Source: Karalla daura | Lineage: Eukaryota; Chordata; Actinopteri; Chaetodontiformes; Leiognathidae | Length of the DNA stretch: 64,000 nucleotides | NCBI GenBank assembly: GCA_029224185.1 | Contig: CM055194.1 | Span: 25,864,902-25,928,901 of the forward strand | Reading direction: 5' to 3' | Part shown: positions 21,481 to 32,419 of the stretch, piece by piece | How the letters are laid out: each line of letters begins with the position of its first letter | How positions within the stretch are numbered: position 1 is the first letter of the stretch | Translations under genes and position numbers: made by a program | Notes under the pieces: generated by a model | The model's input: only the letters and a program-made list of their open reading frames with translations | The model's database searches: none | What the model was told of the DNA's origin: nothing

Positions 21481-23479
21481 ACGACTATTGGGCGTCGTTG
21501 TCTTTGTTCGGCCTTCCCCAAGTGTGCGATACAGTAGTGAGTGTCCGTGGGGAAAGTCAGAGCATGTGAGTAGCCTCCTGCACCTCCGCTCCTCGCAGAG
21601 CCTGACTGCGTCCTGATTGTGTGATAGCGCTCAGACGCCTGCGGAGCGTCTCGCCGTGGACCTTGAGAAGAACGGCTTTGCCAAAAATCCTCTCGTGGCC
21701 CCAGAGAGCGCAGCGCCTCGCTCACACAAGACAAAGATGTTATAAGCTCGCTGAGCTATTATCGCGCCTTTGCACTACATCTCCCCTGACGCCGCATTCA
21801 AATCACTCTCTATTTATTTGGGTTTTTATTTATTTATTACCACATTTTTCTCTCCTTTTCTGAGGCAAAAAAAACGACTAAAAGGATTATTTGTGGAGTA
21901 ACTAAAATAATTAGCGATGGCCTGGCTCTGTGCTGCAGCAGGACTCACTACTCTCCTCAGCAAACCAACCAGGCCGATAATTATCTCACTGCGTGCGCCT
22001 CGTAGACGTGTTTCCATCAGAGCGCTGTTGGTGTCAGGGCGCAGCCTCGAGACACGTTCCGTCTGATGATCAAAGTTTATTTCTCCGCCTGGAGACATCC
22101 CAGCAGCAGCACCTCCTCTTCCACGTCTGTCTCAGCTGTTGGACTCAGCCTCCTTCTGGCTGAGAGCGGGGGCATCGGTTGTGCCGCTCTGTTTCTAACG
22201 TATTTGCTGTAATAAAGCGTCGGATCTAAACAGGATTGTGTTGAGTGGTTTCTCTGTTTGTGGGTTCGTGTCCCTCAGGTTTAGCTGCTGCTCGTTTTTG
22301 TTCCATGGTTAATCCTCCTGTTTGTTCTGCAGCTGAGCTCCTCGATCACACTTTTATTGACCATATGTTTGGTTTTAATAATTGTAGGGCAAAATAAAAG
22401 AAGCATATATAGAGACCGGAGGTTGGTTGATTTTGTTTTAAAGCGCTTGTTTCCACAGTGAAGCTTTGTGTGTGTGAGCAGATAGCATCAGTGTCCACAG
22501 ATCAGGAGGGTTAAAACACTGCTGCAGATAAGACGGGCTGCTTAAAGGCTCGGGGTTATCGGCTCCACGTGAACACACGTCCATCAGCCCGGCCGACACG
22601 CCTGCACCCCGTCAGGAGCTGGAAGCACAGACACTTCCTGCGGAGTCAGGGCGAGTCGATACGTTGCAGGCAGCGCTCGGTAAGTCTGCTGGTCGATCAG
22701 GCTGCATCAGCTGATTAAAGTCTGGGGACATGGAGTACAAGTGCAGTGATTAACAACTGTTTGTTTCCCTCCATAAACCTCAGAACAGTACAGAACAGGA
22801 AATACTCAGTACATGCAGACCAGGTTTACTGTACGCACCCAGTCCTCCTTTGTCTTCATTCATGCGGGTATAAAACTCCCAGGTGTAGTTGATTAAACGA
22901 AAAGAAGTTACAGACAATAATACAGGTGCACAACTGCAGATACAATAACCTCAAAGAGGTTTTTCTCTTTGAGGTTAAACTGGTCTTCTCCCTGAAGCGG
23001 GCCTCTGTTTTGTTGTAGCTCTGAGCAGTAAATGATGCCATGACACCACGGAGAACTTCCTGTTTCACCTCAACGCCTTCCATGACGTGGAAGTGGTGAC
23101 GGCGCTGTGCGTCCATCCTGAGGATGCGTCCTGTTTGTGTTTCCTGGACGTGCGTGTTTGTACTCGGAGCCTCTGAGCTCAGCAGAACGTGAGGACGGTG
23201 GAGACGGGATGGATCCCTCGCTCTCAGTCCCAGCGTCTGCTCCTCCCTGAAGGCAGCTGCCACCTGTCACACACACAGTTTACACAGCTACAGACTGATG
23301 AACACTCTGATATAATTAGAGATGAAAGATTAAAAGCTGCTTCAAGTGGGAGATAGACTGCGCCTGTCCAACGAGGAGCTGGGTCGAGTCCTCAGAATGA
23401 ACCTGTTTCTGCAGAACATCAGAGCAACAGACGAGAAATACGCTCATGCCAGCGCCGACTGTAAAACACCTCGCAGGGT
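21481..23479. other. gene-free stretch
   Basis: This is mixed single-copy DNA. Frames of up to 135 codons on the - strand (22856-23263) lack any recognisable motif and look random in composition. Confidence 0.4.
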
Positions 23480-23870
23480 GTGAGGATAAATCACATTGTT
23501 CCACCCATCCAGATTGGATTTGAATTTAATTTGATTTCCTTAAGATCAAGAAACTCTGCTTGTTTCAAAAAAGGCTTTTTGAGAAAGAATCACGCCGTCT
23601 TGCACTGGTTTTCTGACAGTTGTTTAAATGAACCAATGAATCTTCATGTTATCCTGAACAAAGAGCGTGATCCCGCTATCAGACACTTCATTCATGTCGT
23701 CTCAATGCCTGAAAGACAAAGTGGGTAGCACAACAAATTCATTTAGAGCAGTGCTAAAACATGATCGGCATCTGTATAGGCGTGGGGTCTTATTGCCAGG
23801 ATTAATTATATTCATTACACAGCGCTCTGCATGCAAACGACCTTGTTTCCTGTTCAATACACACACAGAC
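23480..23870. other. candidate conserved non-coding element
   Basis: This is repeat-free DNA with GAATTTAATTTGATTTCC, GGATTAATTATATTCATTAC and GCATGCAAAC words, directly upstream of a large GT tract. Texture-based call. Confidence 0.3.
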
Positions 23871-23940
23871 TTTAACGAGGAGCACAGACCGGCTGCAGAA
23901 TTTTAAGGAAGGAGGTCTCGTTAAACAAGTTAGTAGTCAC

Positions 23941-23960
23941 ATGTGTGCATGTGCGTGTGC

Positions 23961-24009
<49 letters not shown>

Positions 24010-24131
24010 TGTGTGAGTGTGTGTGTGTGTGTCCGTGTGTGTGTGTGTGTGCGTGTGCGTGTGCGTGTGCGTGTGTGTGTGTGTGTGTCCGTGTGTGTGT
24101 GTGTGCGTGTGCGTGTGCGTGTGCGTGTGCA

Positions 24132-24173
<42 letters not shown>

Positions 24174-24184
24174 CGTGTGTGTCA
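23941..24184. repeat. long compound (GT)n array
   Basis: Some 240 bases of GT are interrupted by GC, GA and CC steps. A GTCCGTGTGTG block and the following (GTGCGT)n block each occur twice (about 24031 and 24088), showing internal duplication. Confidence 0.95.
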
Positions 24185-24465
24185 CAGGAAATCTGAATCA
24201 CATTAGTTAACCTGTTGAGCCTTGCTGTCCTAATGGTTCAGCAGAAGCTGAGATTAGTTTAACCAAACACTGATGTGTTTACAGTGAGGATGAGAGTGAT
24301 TTATAGATCTGTGTCAAATAGAGCATGGATGTTGACTCTGGACCTTGGACTCAGGAACTGGACTAAAAACTGAAACTTTTAATTCAAACTCTTAATGTTA
24401 ATATGCCAGTTCTGCATGCTCACAACATTAAAGGAGACTTAGACTAGTTGGAAGGAGCGGTGCCC
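24185..24465. other. gene-free stretch
   Basis: Nothing assignable is seen. Confidence 0.4.
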
Positions 24466-24650
24466 CATGTTCTCCTGTTAACATAGAAGCTATGAGCTCT
24501 GGTTCCATCACAGCTCAGAGTCTGTTCTATAGCCTGTTTGTAGCTGTGGGAATATTATGCTTCTTCTGTTCAAATCTGGCTCCTCTCATGCCGATCTGGC
24601 AACTACTGGCAGGCGGAGCTCTGATTGGCTGTCTCACCTGCCACTCACAC
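24466..24650 (+). mobile_element. dispersed ~200-bp repeat, copy 4
   Basis: It carries CTGTTAACATAGAAGC, CTATGAGCTCTGGTTCCATC, TTTGTAGCTGTGGGAATATTA, CTGGCTCCTCTCATGCCGATC, TGATTGGCTGTCTCACC and CACTCACAC. It is probably closest to the family consensus in the 5' half. Confidence 0.75.
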
Positions 24651-25099
24651 CAGTGTGTGCAGCAGTGATGGTCACAGTCACAGACGGATAAACCCACACA
24701 TGCTCTAATCTAACAACAGCAACACACTGACGAGAATAGAATCAAATAGACACAGGGGGGACGTTTCAAAGCTGAGCCACTCTGAGGCTCAGTCAGACCT
24801 GTTTGAGGCTCCGCCCCCAGCCGCTCTGACGCCATCGCTAACGACAGTAACGTGGTTAACGTCTGTGGTTTACGTGCCGGGACAGGCCAGCGCGGAGGAG
24901 CTGCTCTGCTGGCTGCGCAGCTTTGATTCCCGCTCTGAGCGTCAGAGAGGTTCAGCCTGAGCTCGCAGCGTTCTGCAGATAAAATAATAATAAATCATTT
25001 TCTGACTTCTCAGAAAAAAGTGCTGAAGCACATGCTGTCCCTCTCAGGATACAGAGGTAGGTGGATAGACATAGATACACAAACACAGAGAAAGAAAGA

Positions 25100-25310
25100 A
25101 AGACAAAGAACATTAATCCCCCGAGGAATGTCCCTCAGGGAGAGTCAAGTTCTAGCAGTGTAGAAATATCTGAACCATCAAACACAGAGTCAACAACCAC
25201 CTCGTCCACTTTGACAGGTCCTCACTTTGACTGGGATTTGAACCAGGGCCCTTCTTTTGTGGTGAGGGCACAAAGTCGCTGTCACCCACAGAATCAACAC
25301 AAACCGTACG
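25100..25310 (-). mobile_element. decayed tRNA-derived SINE with LINE-type tail
   Basis: On the - strand a head with GCGACTTTGTGCCCTCACCAC and a B-box-like GGTTCAAATCC (at 25229-25239) is followed about 90 bases on by CCTGAGGGACATTCCTCGGG and GGATTAATGTTCTTTG, then TCTTTCTTTC. Head, body and a tail shared with teleost LINEs, in that order, are the layout of a tRNA-derived SINE. No clear A box survives. The family name is not assigned. Confidence 0.5.
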
Positions 25311-25549
25311 TCTGGAGACGTACAACATGAACATAAGGCCTGAGTGGATGTTTGACACCTGCAGCAGGGAACCGAACCGCTGGGCCGTCCCACCGTCTGC
25401 GCTCTGTGCCGTTAGGTGGAGGAGCAGCGCCGGGAGAGAGGCCGAGCCGACAGATGCGTAGCTGTGCGCCTTCCTCTCCATCCGTCCAGAGGCAGCGGCT
25501 CCCACAGCAGTCCTCCGCCTCGCTCCCCGTCTGCAGAAAAAAATCAAAG
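25311..25549. other. gene-free stretch
   Basis: No assignable feature is seen. Confidence 0.35.
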
Positions 25550-25800
25550 AGGGTATTAGGCAGCGGGGTTATTCCCGACACTTTGCTGGAGGCTGGCGTT
25601 AATCTGTGCGTTTTGGAGAAACGAGGTTAGTTAAGCATTTTAATGGCCCTAGCCCTGTGATAATTAGGCCTGCCCTGGAGGGAGCTCCAGTTGAGCCACT
25701 TGGGCCTTGAAATGGAGCCAGGGAAGTAAAGCCCTGCACGCACACAATGATCCTGAACTAATTCCCTGAGTAAATATTTTCTCCCGTTCACTCCACAGCT
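25550..25800. other. candidate conserved non-coding element
   Basis: This is repeat-free DNA with GTTAGTTAAGCATTTTAATGG, GTGATAATTAGGCC and CTAATTCCCTGAG. TAATTA-type cores and GC-balanced flanks suggest an enhancer. Inference only. Confidence 0.3.
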
Positions 25801-25861
25801 TCTTTCTCTTTAAAGTTGTAAAAGGCCTGTTTCCTTTTTCCCTTTTTCTTCTTTTTCTCTC

Positions 25862-25902
25862 TACCCCCCCACCCCCACCCCCACGCCCCCCCCCCCCCCC
25901 CT
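25862..25902. repeat. C-rich tract
   Basis: C-runs are broken by A or G and end in about 18 consecutive C. It is G4-capable on the - strand. Confidence 0.8.
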
Positions 25903-26214
25903 CTGCAGATATTTTTAGAGGGAGCCACTCGGAACACTTTGACTGAGGTTTTCATTCTTTTATTTCCGCCTCTCCCTCTCATTGTGTCCCGTCTCACCGT
26001 CCTCCTGTGTGCGTTTTGTACACAGAAGGTTTCTCTGTTGAGTGTGTGAGTGGCGTGGCCCCTGACCCCGGGGCCCGCCAGGGGCCTCTGACTGACTGAT
26101 GAGAGGGTCCTGACGGGGACGTCTCTCTCAGCGTTGTGTACAGTGTGTCTGTGTGCTGTGTGCGTCTGGGGCCCCCTCAGCTCGGAGAAGCCCCTGAGCT
26201 ACAGCTGCTTTTGT

Positions 26215-26420
26215 TTCTGAGCACAAAGGAGCGAGTTGGCATTAAAAGTCCTCGCCATCGAGCTCAACTCACATCAGTCTTTGTCAGCAGAGAAATCAAA
26301 GGCAGGCGTGGGCTCCGACAATTAAATGTAAAAAATATGTTCATGAATATGGGAGCCGTGCGGTAATAAGTCCATTCATGTGAAATAAATGCACAATTCC
26401 TGATTTGTTTTTGAATGAAG
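26215..26420. other. candidate conserved non-coding element
   Basis: This is repeat-free DNA with GACAATTAAATG, ATGTTCATGAATATGG and CATTCATGTGAAATAAATG words. Texture-based call. Confidence 0.25.
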
Positions 26421-26773
26421 CGGCGGCTCCTTCACATCTCTATTAGAGCTGACGATGTGCAACCAGCACTTCCTGTCATTAAGTTGTCAGTCTCCCAGTT
26501 AGTGTCTGGGCTTTAGATAAAGTTGGTCAGAGTGGCTGTTTGGAGGATGTTTTGACTGACACGGGGCCCTCCAGCTACTGCAGCCTGCGTCCAGGTTTTC
26601 CCTGAGACTCGACTTGTTTGGCTTCAGGAACCTTTGTGAGGAGTATCTTCATCTCACTGCTGCTCAGTCAGCCCATTTCTCCAGGCCACAGTGTCAGGCA
26701 TCATTTATCTCTGACAGGGAGGGAGGCTGTCTGAGTGTGTGCCTGTCTGTCTGTCTGTGTGTGTGTGCTGCCC

Positions 26774-26774
<1 letters not shown>

Positions 26775-26824
<50 letters not shown>

Positions 26825-26935
26825 ACTGGGTGTCCCAAGGACAATCCTGGGACCAGGCTGCAGTGGGATGAGCCGGGAAGATGAATGTTTCCTGAACAGT
26901 GTGAATCATTAAAGGAAACCTAGGATGAAAAAACA
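26775..26935. repeat. (GT)n tract plus flank, part of a diverged duplication (copy A)
   Basis: The GT tract (26775-26822) is followed by CCTGGGACCAGGCTGCAG, GGGAAGATGAATGTTTCCTGAAC and TCATTAAAGGAAACCTAG. The same order of words recurs after the GT tract at 27561. Confidence 0.6.
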
Positions 26936-27205
26936 TTTCCACCTCAGCTTTGCTGAAAAACATCATGTTCCCCTCCAAAGACGCTCAGCAACTCACACGC
27001 TTAACAATTTGAAAATGAACAGAAAAAAAATGAAGAGAATGTGACATAAAACACAAACCACGTGACCTCCTGCTCCACCCCATGATAACACACCTGTGTG
27101 AACCGACCTCTGTAAAGGCTCCTGAAAACAAAGGAACACGCCATCTGTGCAGATTTATTCACAATGGTCGGGAAAAATAGTTAGCAAAAGTGGAATAGAT
27201 AGAAA

Positions 27206-27272
27206 AGAATAGAATAGAATAGAATAGAATAGAATAGAATAGAATAGAATAGAATAGAATAGAATAGAATAG
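27206..27272. repeat. (AGAAT)n pentanucleotide array
   Basis: About 13 perfect AGAAT units lie on the downstream side (in - orientation) of a LINE-tail-like sequence. Confidence 0.95.
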
Positions 27273-27310
27273 ACGAAACCTTTATAGTTCATCTGGGGTG
27301 GAATATTGCC
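27273..27310 (-). mobile_element. LINE/SINE 3'-tail-like fragment
   Basis: On the - strand CCACCCCAGATGAACTATAAAG followed by (TATTC)n resembles the tails at 7631 and 33471. Little else of the element is left. Confidence 0.35.
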
Positions 27311-27557
27311 TTTAAAAGTAATACTTATTATTCTTAAGAAAAGAATCTAAGCTCTACCCTAAGAGCTGTGCCTTGGATAAAACACATTAAAAATATGTGA
27401 TTACAGTAAAAGAAAGTGGTGCAGCTGCATAAAGGTTTCAGGGTCGGTCACTGGATTTGATGATGTTGATGACATCAGAGACAAAGAGACCAAAACGTCA
27501 CATTAAAGACCACAAAGATGGAGTTTCAAAGGTGATGTATGCTATGTTATGTCTTTG

Positions 27558-27560
<3 letters not shown>

Positions 27561-27591
<31 letters not shown>

Positions 27592-27675
27592 TGGGCCTGG
27601 TCCCGGGATGGAGCTGCAGGGAAGATGGATGTTTGGCGAACACGGGAGCGAGTCATTAAAGCTACCTGAGCCGCA
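27561..27675. repeat. (GT)n tract plus flank, duplication copy B
   Basis: A GT tract of about 15 units is followed by CCTGGGCCTGGTCCCGGGATG, GGGAAGATGGATGTTTGGCGAAC and TCATTAAAGCTACCTGAG, parallel to 26775-26935. Confidence 0.6.
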
Positions 27676-27885
27676 TTGATTGATTTGCTGAATCACAGTT
27701 GCTGGATGTTAACATAAAACCTGCAAATGGCTTCAATTTAAATATGTTACTTATCAACTCTCCACAGTCCATCAACGTAAAAATCCTCCGGAAGCTCTAA
27801 TTTAAGTGGAAGTGTCTAATTTTTCATTATGCGGTAATTAGACGATATTAATTACAAATCATCGGTTAACTTTGCTGCCACGTGG
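27676..27885. other. candidate conserved non-coding element with TAATTA cores
   Basis: This repeat-free stretch holds GGTAATTAGAC (27834-27844), ATATTAATTACAAATC (27845-27860), CAATTTAAATATG and GATTGATTTGC. Several homeodomain-type cores lie in 200 bases, with no stop-free exon. This is the most enhancer-like patch between 20 and 30 kb. Conservation is unverified. Confidence 0.35.
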
Positions 27886-27932
27886 CGGCTGCCAGACTGA
27901 CTGATGTCCACACACTCCGGGACTCCAACCTG

Positions 27933-27935
<3 letters not shown>

Positions 27936-27999
<64 letters not shown>
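27936..27999. repeat. (GT)n microsatellite
   Basis: Thirty-two GT units are present. Confidence 0.95.
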
Positions 28000-28000
<1 letters not shown>

Positions 28001-28560
28001 GGAGCAGGAACAGTTATTTGCACGGTGCAGCTTTTCAACAACTTTTACTTTTATTTCATGTCTTAATTAAACTCAAACCGTCACTAGTTTGCAACAGAAG
28101 AACAGAAATTCACCAAATACTCAAATTCATTTTCAGTGTTTTATCATTTAAAATGTATGGTTGCTACAGGATCTCAGACTGTATTGATGAGGAGTCATTT
28201 TACAGTGAAATGTAATGTCAGGTGACATCACTGTTCAATAGTGACTGATTCATTTTTCAATGAAATTCGTCATGAGAAATTGATTTGGATGAGGTCGTGT
28301 TTTATTTTTTATTTCCTCTAATGTAGATAAAATAATTTCAGTGTGAACATTTTCACAGGAAATGAATTTAGTCAGTAAGTGAAGAGCAGAGGAGTTGTTC
28401 ACCGTGGCTATGGGTGGTGGTTGGAGTTGCAGCAGTGTTTCGGTTGATCTTGTGGCAGCTGTCAGACGTTGTAATGACAGTCGTGTTTTCCTGGTTTTCT
28501 CTGCAGAACGCTCTAGTCTGCCTGTGGCGCTAACGTCCAGCTTCCCTCTGCTCCTCGGCT
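28000..28560. other. gene-free stretch
   Basis: TTTTCTCTGCAG at about 28495-28506 resembles a splice acceptor, but the following frame has no donor or recognisable protein. Confidence 0.35.
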
Positions 28561-28935
28561 CCTCTCTGAGATGGAGTTTCTCAGACTTTTAACAGTTGCT
28601 GCTCCCTCCCTCTCCCTCCCTCAGTGTGTTGCACTTAGTTTTAATAAACATCTTGGACTCGTCTCTCATGTCTCCTCTCGGTTCGTGGCCCTCGCCCTTG
28701 TGCTCTCCCTCTCTCTTTGTCCTCCTCTTCCTCTCCCTGGCCCTGCTCGTCCTCCTCCTCGCCCCTCCTCTTTGTCCCGGCTCGGGGGCCACGGCCGGCC
28801 GGGGGCCGGGGCCGGGGCTCCTGGCGGCCGCTGACCCTTTGTGCCACCTTTATCAGAGGCTCCTCCAGCGCGGGCTACTTAACCGCGGCGCTAACTGCAG
28901 GTCCTGCGGGTCCCTGTGATTGTGCTCTGCATTGA
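28561..28935. other. GC-rich block, possible CpG island
   Basis: Pyrimidine-rich DNA passes into GGCCGGCCGGGGGCCGGGGC-type sequence at 28788-28820, with many CpG steps and a NotI-like GCGGCCGC. Overlapping ~100-codon frames on both strands reflect composition. It could be a promoter or a regulatory island, but no start codon context or splice donor supports a gene. Confidence 0.3.
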
Positions 28936-29046
28936 GCAGAGAGATGAGGATTAACACCGACACTCGATAAAGGGGTCAGAGGTGTGCAGTGATTATTTGT
29001 GTGTGTGTATTACGGGACCGAGAGAGAGGAGGAAGAGAAGGAGACG

Positions 29047-29047
<1 letters not shown>

Positions 29048-29117
<70 letters not shown>
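29048..29117. repeat. (GT)n microsatellite
   Basis: About 35 units carry one GC interruption. Confidence 0.95.
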
Positions 29118-29119
<2 letters not shown>

Positions 29120-29422
29120 TGTAGAGATGAAGCAGGTGGAAGGGGGTTGGGGACATGGCTGCAAGGTTGAGGTGAAATAGATGGATAAGGTTAGCGGAGT
29201 TATCAGACAGGAGCATCACAATCAAGCTGTCAGCTCGATGCCTCCCTCTCTCTGCTCTCTCCCTCTTTTTGATAAACAGAGGAATAGGATTACAATTTGG
29301 ACTGGTCCCGGGGCAGCGAGGAAGCCTGCCCTGCCTTTCAGCCGCTTTCTCTGCTCCCTGAAAGGAGCACAAGAAAGGCACAGATCTGCAGACAGAGCTC
29401 TCTCTCTGGGTGGGGAAGGAGA

Positions 29423-29477
29423 GAGGAGGAGGAGGAGGAGGAGGAGGAGGAGGAGGAGGAGGAGGAGGAGGAGGAGG
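29423..29477. repeat. (GGA)n trinucleotide repeat
   Basis: Eighteen GGA units yield poly-Glu/Arg or poly-Leu/Ser/Pro frames depending on strand. All are artefacts. Confidence 0.95.
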
Positions 29478-30140
29478 GGTGCTGCAGAGATGTGTGGAGG
29501 TCGACTCCTGATAGAAAACACGACCACGTCCTGGATCTGTATTTAAAAGTCTGCTGCTCGGACAATTCCAGCAGCAGAGTTTCTCACCCCGTCGAGTGGC
29601 CGAGGTCTGAGATCTCTCAGTGAAAAGACGTTTTGATGATTCCAAACATGAAACATTCAACAGGAACCCACCACGTTCCTGGATTTAATGCTGCTTTTCC
29701 AGGTTGCTCTTTGCTCCTCTGCTGCTTTCATCTGTCAGCGAGTGACTTTATAAAGTGTTTATATTCCAAACATCAGATCTGCTCATTCTTATTCCTAATA
29801 CACAATATAATACCGTCAGCATTCTCGTGTAACCATGCACTTCATTCTGGAACTAATCAAACGACCTCTCTTTTTTTTCTTTCTCCTCTTTTTTTCTCAC
29901 AACAGCTTTGCACCTCATTAAAAAATGTCAGGTTCTTATTTATTCTCATTTTATTCAGATATTATTATCTTTTCATTTTTATTCTTATTTGATTCTATTT
30001 CCCCTGCCATGAGCTGTTCTGTGTTCATGCGACTGCTCCTTGTGCCTTCAATTAAACACAAACAAAGACAACAAAGACAACATTCAATTCTCAACACGCA
30101 AAATAGGAATCTCATAATGCACACTGATGATACAAATCTA
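29478..30140. other. gene-free stretch, T-rich at 29870-30000
   Basis: T- and TTTTATT-rich DNA is present without a coding signal. Confidence 0.4.
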
Positions 30141-30148
30141 TCTATGGC

Positions 30149-30181
<33 letters not shown>

Positions 30182-30235
30182 ATATATAGACATACATATA
30201 CATATACATACATACATACATATACATTTATATTC
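30141..30235. repeat. (TA)n and (CATA)n patch
   Basis: TATATA runs are followed by ATACATACATACATA. The patch gives Tyr/Ile-rich chance frames. Confidence 0.9.
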
Positions 30236-31500
30236 AGGTTGACTTTTGATTTTTTTATATGAAACAAAAGCTTTGTTAAGGAATGTTTTACAAGAATAAA
30301 CTAAAAACACATCAACACAGGATAATATATATTGATATAATATATATTATATAGAATATTGATACATAGCTTTGAGGCACCACCTTCCACTGATCTAACT
30401 ATAGATGCAGAATTTTCCCAGTGTTGCACTTGACTCTTCATGTATAAACACTGGCTTCCAGAAAAGCTCCGGTTTGGACTAAATAATATAAAACACTGAA
30501 AATGATGCAGAGCAGGTTATGTTGCATTTGGGTGTAGGTGTAATGTTTGACTGGCTCCTCCCCCTTAGATAACAAGCTCCGCCCCCAGGTACAGGTCACA
30601 GAAACATCCTACTGGTGAATTACCTTTCAGTAACTGAGTATTTTTACAAATCTAAACTGCAGCAGGACATTAAAGACAGGAACGATGGTTTCAAAGACGG
30701 TGCATCACATACAACATCCCATGTTTGGTCTCTCAGAGCCTCAGAGCGCAGCGTGTGCAGCCGTCCTCTCTGGTCGACACATAATAAACATCAGAGCTGC
30801 GATGGCGGCACAAAGCGCGTGTTGTGCTTGTTTTGTCGACTTTGTTCGGGACACAAAGGCCTGGCTGTTCCTCCAGCCCCCCGCCGGCTGATCGCTCTGA
30901 TTTTTTTAGACATTGAATCTGCAGAGAGAGGAGGAATAATGTCAGGACAGCGACCAGAGCAGCAGGGCAATTAAGACAAATTAATTATGGTGGAGGCGTG
31001 AGAGCGGGCCGCGGTTAGAGCGTGAACCCGCAGAGGTGAACCAGCCACATCTAAGAGCTGTGCAGGAGAGGGCTGAGGAGGAGCTGCAGCTCGGGCCCAG
31101 TGCTGCCTCGTTACGAGGAGCAGCTCCGCGGCTCCTCTGGTCCGAGGCTGCTTCTCAACGCACCGACGAGCAGGAATTAAACCTAGCTCCTGCTGCTCCT
31201 CCTGCTCCTCCTGCTCCAGGGTCTCCTCCAAAAAGACGTCCAGCTCAGCCACTGACCCGTTTCCCTTCCTCTCATCTACATGTGCATAAATTCCTCTTTT
31301 TCTCCTCTGAAATATCTATTATGGGTCCCTTGTTCCCCGGCGCTGGTGTCCGGGGAGCTCGGTGACCTTCTCCTCTCTCCGTCTGTCTGGAGCGCCGCAG
31401 GAAATCACTGGAGCGCTGTCTCTGTCTTGGACAGAGAAACTCAGCGAAAGTTAGAGCAGCTGCATTTTTATTCCTACCGAGAATGGTTGATTGGAGCGTT
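30236..31500. other. gene-free stretch
   Basis: An AT-rich palindromic patch (GATATAATATATATTATATAG) lies at about 30334-30354. Short (CTGCTCCTC)n occurs at 31188-31215. No gene is recognised. Confidence 0.4.
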
Positions 31501-31606
31501 TCTCCCTGTTCTCTGCTGTTAACACTGAAGCTATGGGCACTGGTTCCATTAGAGACGCCTCAGAGTCTATTCCACAATCCTGTCTATAGCTGTGGGAATA
31601 TACCAC
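31501..31606 (+). mobile_element. dispersed ~200-bp repeat, copy 5 (3'-truncated)
   Basis: TCTCCCTGTTCTCTGCTGTT, GAAGCTATGG, CTGGTTCCAT, CAGAGTCTATTC and TAGCTGTGGGAATAT are present, then the copy stops at a (CATA)n array. The 3' half is missing. Confidence 0.7.
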
Positions 31607-31745
31607 TTCATACATGCATGCATACATACATACATACATACATACATACATACATACATACATACATACATACATACATACATACATACATACATACATA
31701 CATACATACATACATACATACATACATACGTACATACATGTTCAT
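31607..31745. repeat. (CATA)n tetranucleotide array
   Basis: About 33 CATA units yield Tyr-Ile-His and Met-Tyr-Val-Cys frames that are artefacts. Confidence 0.95.
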
Positions 31746-32419
31746 GTACATATGTAAAAGATAAATAAATTGTATGTATGCATGTAAATATGTCTGGGTT
31801 TGATTTTGATTGATGAGCATGACCCTAGTCTGGTGTTACTCAATAAACCAAAAGATGTCTGTGACTTTCACAGACACCGGAAATTTTACTTTTTTATCTG
31901 AATTTAAAAGTCTGAACTTTATACATGGACGAGACATCGGGTTTGAGAACCTATATCTTTGGAGTCAAAATTCAACAAAGACAAAACACGTATAGATTGA
32001 GAGGAGCGGCATCACGTTCTTCACTGCTCCCAGTGTCATGGTCCTGTTCTTCATGGCCTCAGGTGCCTGGACAGAGGCTGGGTCACTGGGCTGTGGAGCT
32101 GCTCCTCGTGGCTCCATCCCACAATAACACGTTCAAAACATCAAGTGTCCACCTGGATGGTGATGGATGGTGAGGAGCTGCTGGTCAAGAGTGTTTTAGT
32201 TCAGGTCAGTGTTTTGGTTTCTCACCCTTCGTCTCCTTTAAAGCGATCTCAAATGATCTCCTCCCGCCTGGTCCCCATCGATGCTGCTGCGGCAGGTGTC
32301 CTGGCAGACGCAGCTCAGCGGTCGAGTCTCTTTGAAGCCGAGTGGTTTAGGAGGTGAAGGAGGACGGGGCGAAGCGCACGCTGATGATGAATGACTTCAC
32401 TGATCCATTACTGTCTATT
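31746..32419. other. gene-free stretch
   Basis: Nothing assignable is seen. Confidence 0.4.

Noticed and set aside
22856..23263. 135-codon - strand frame
   Set aside because: Composition is ordinary, no motif is recognised, and no start or splice context is convincing.
23872..24210. His-Thr and Cys-Val frames of up to 109 codons
   Set aside because: These are GT/CA microsatellite translations. The same applies to the other GT/CA tracts.
28561..28935. Coding exon in the GC-rich block (107-codon frame)
   Set aside because: Both strands are open through low-complexity GC-rich sequence and no homologous protein is recognised.
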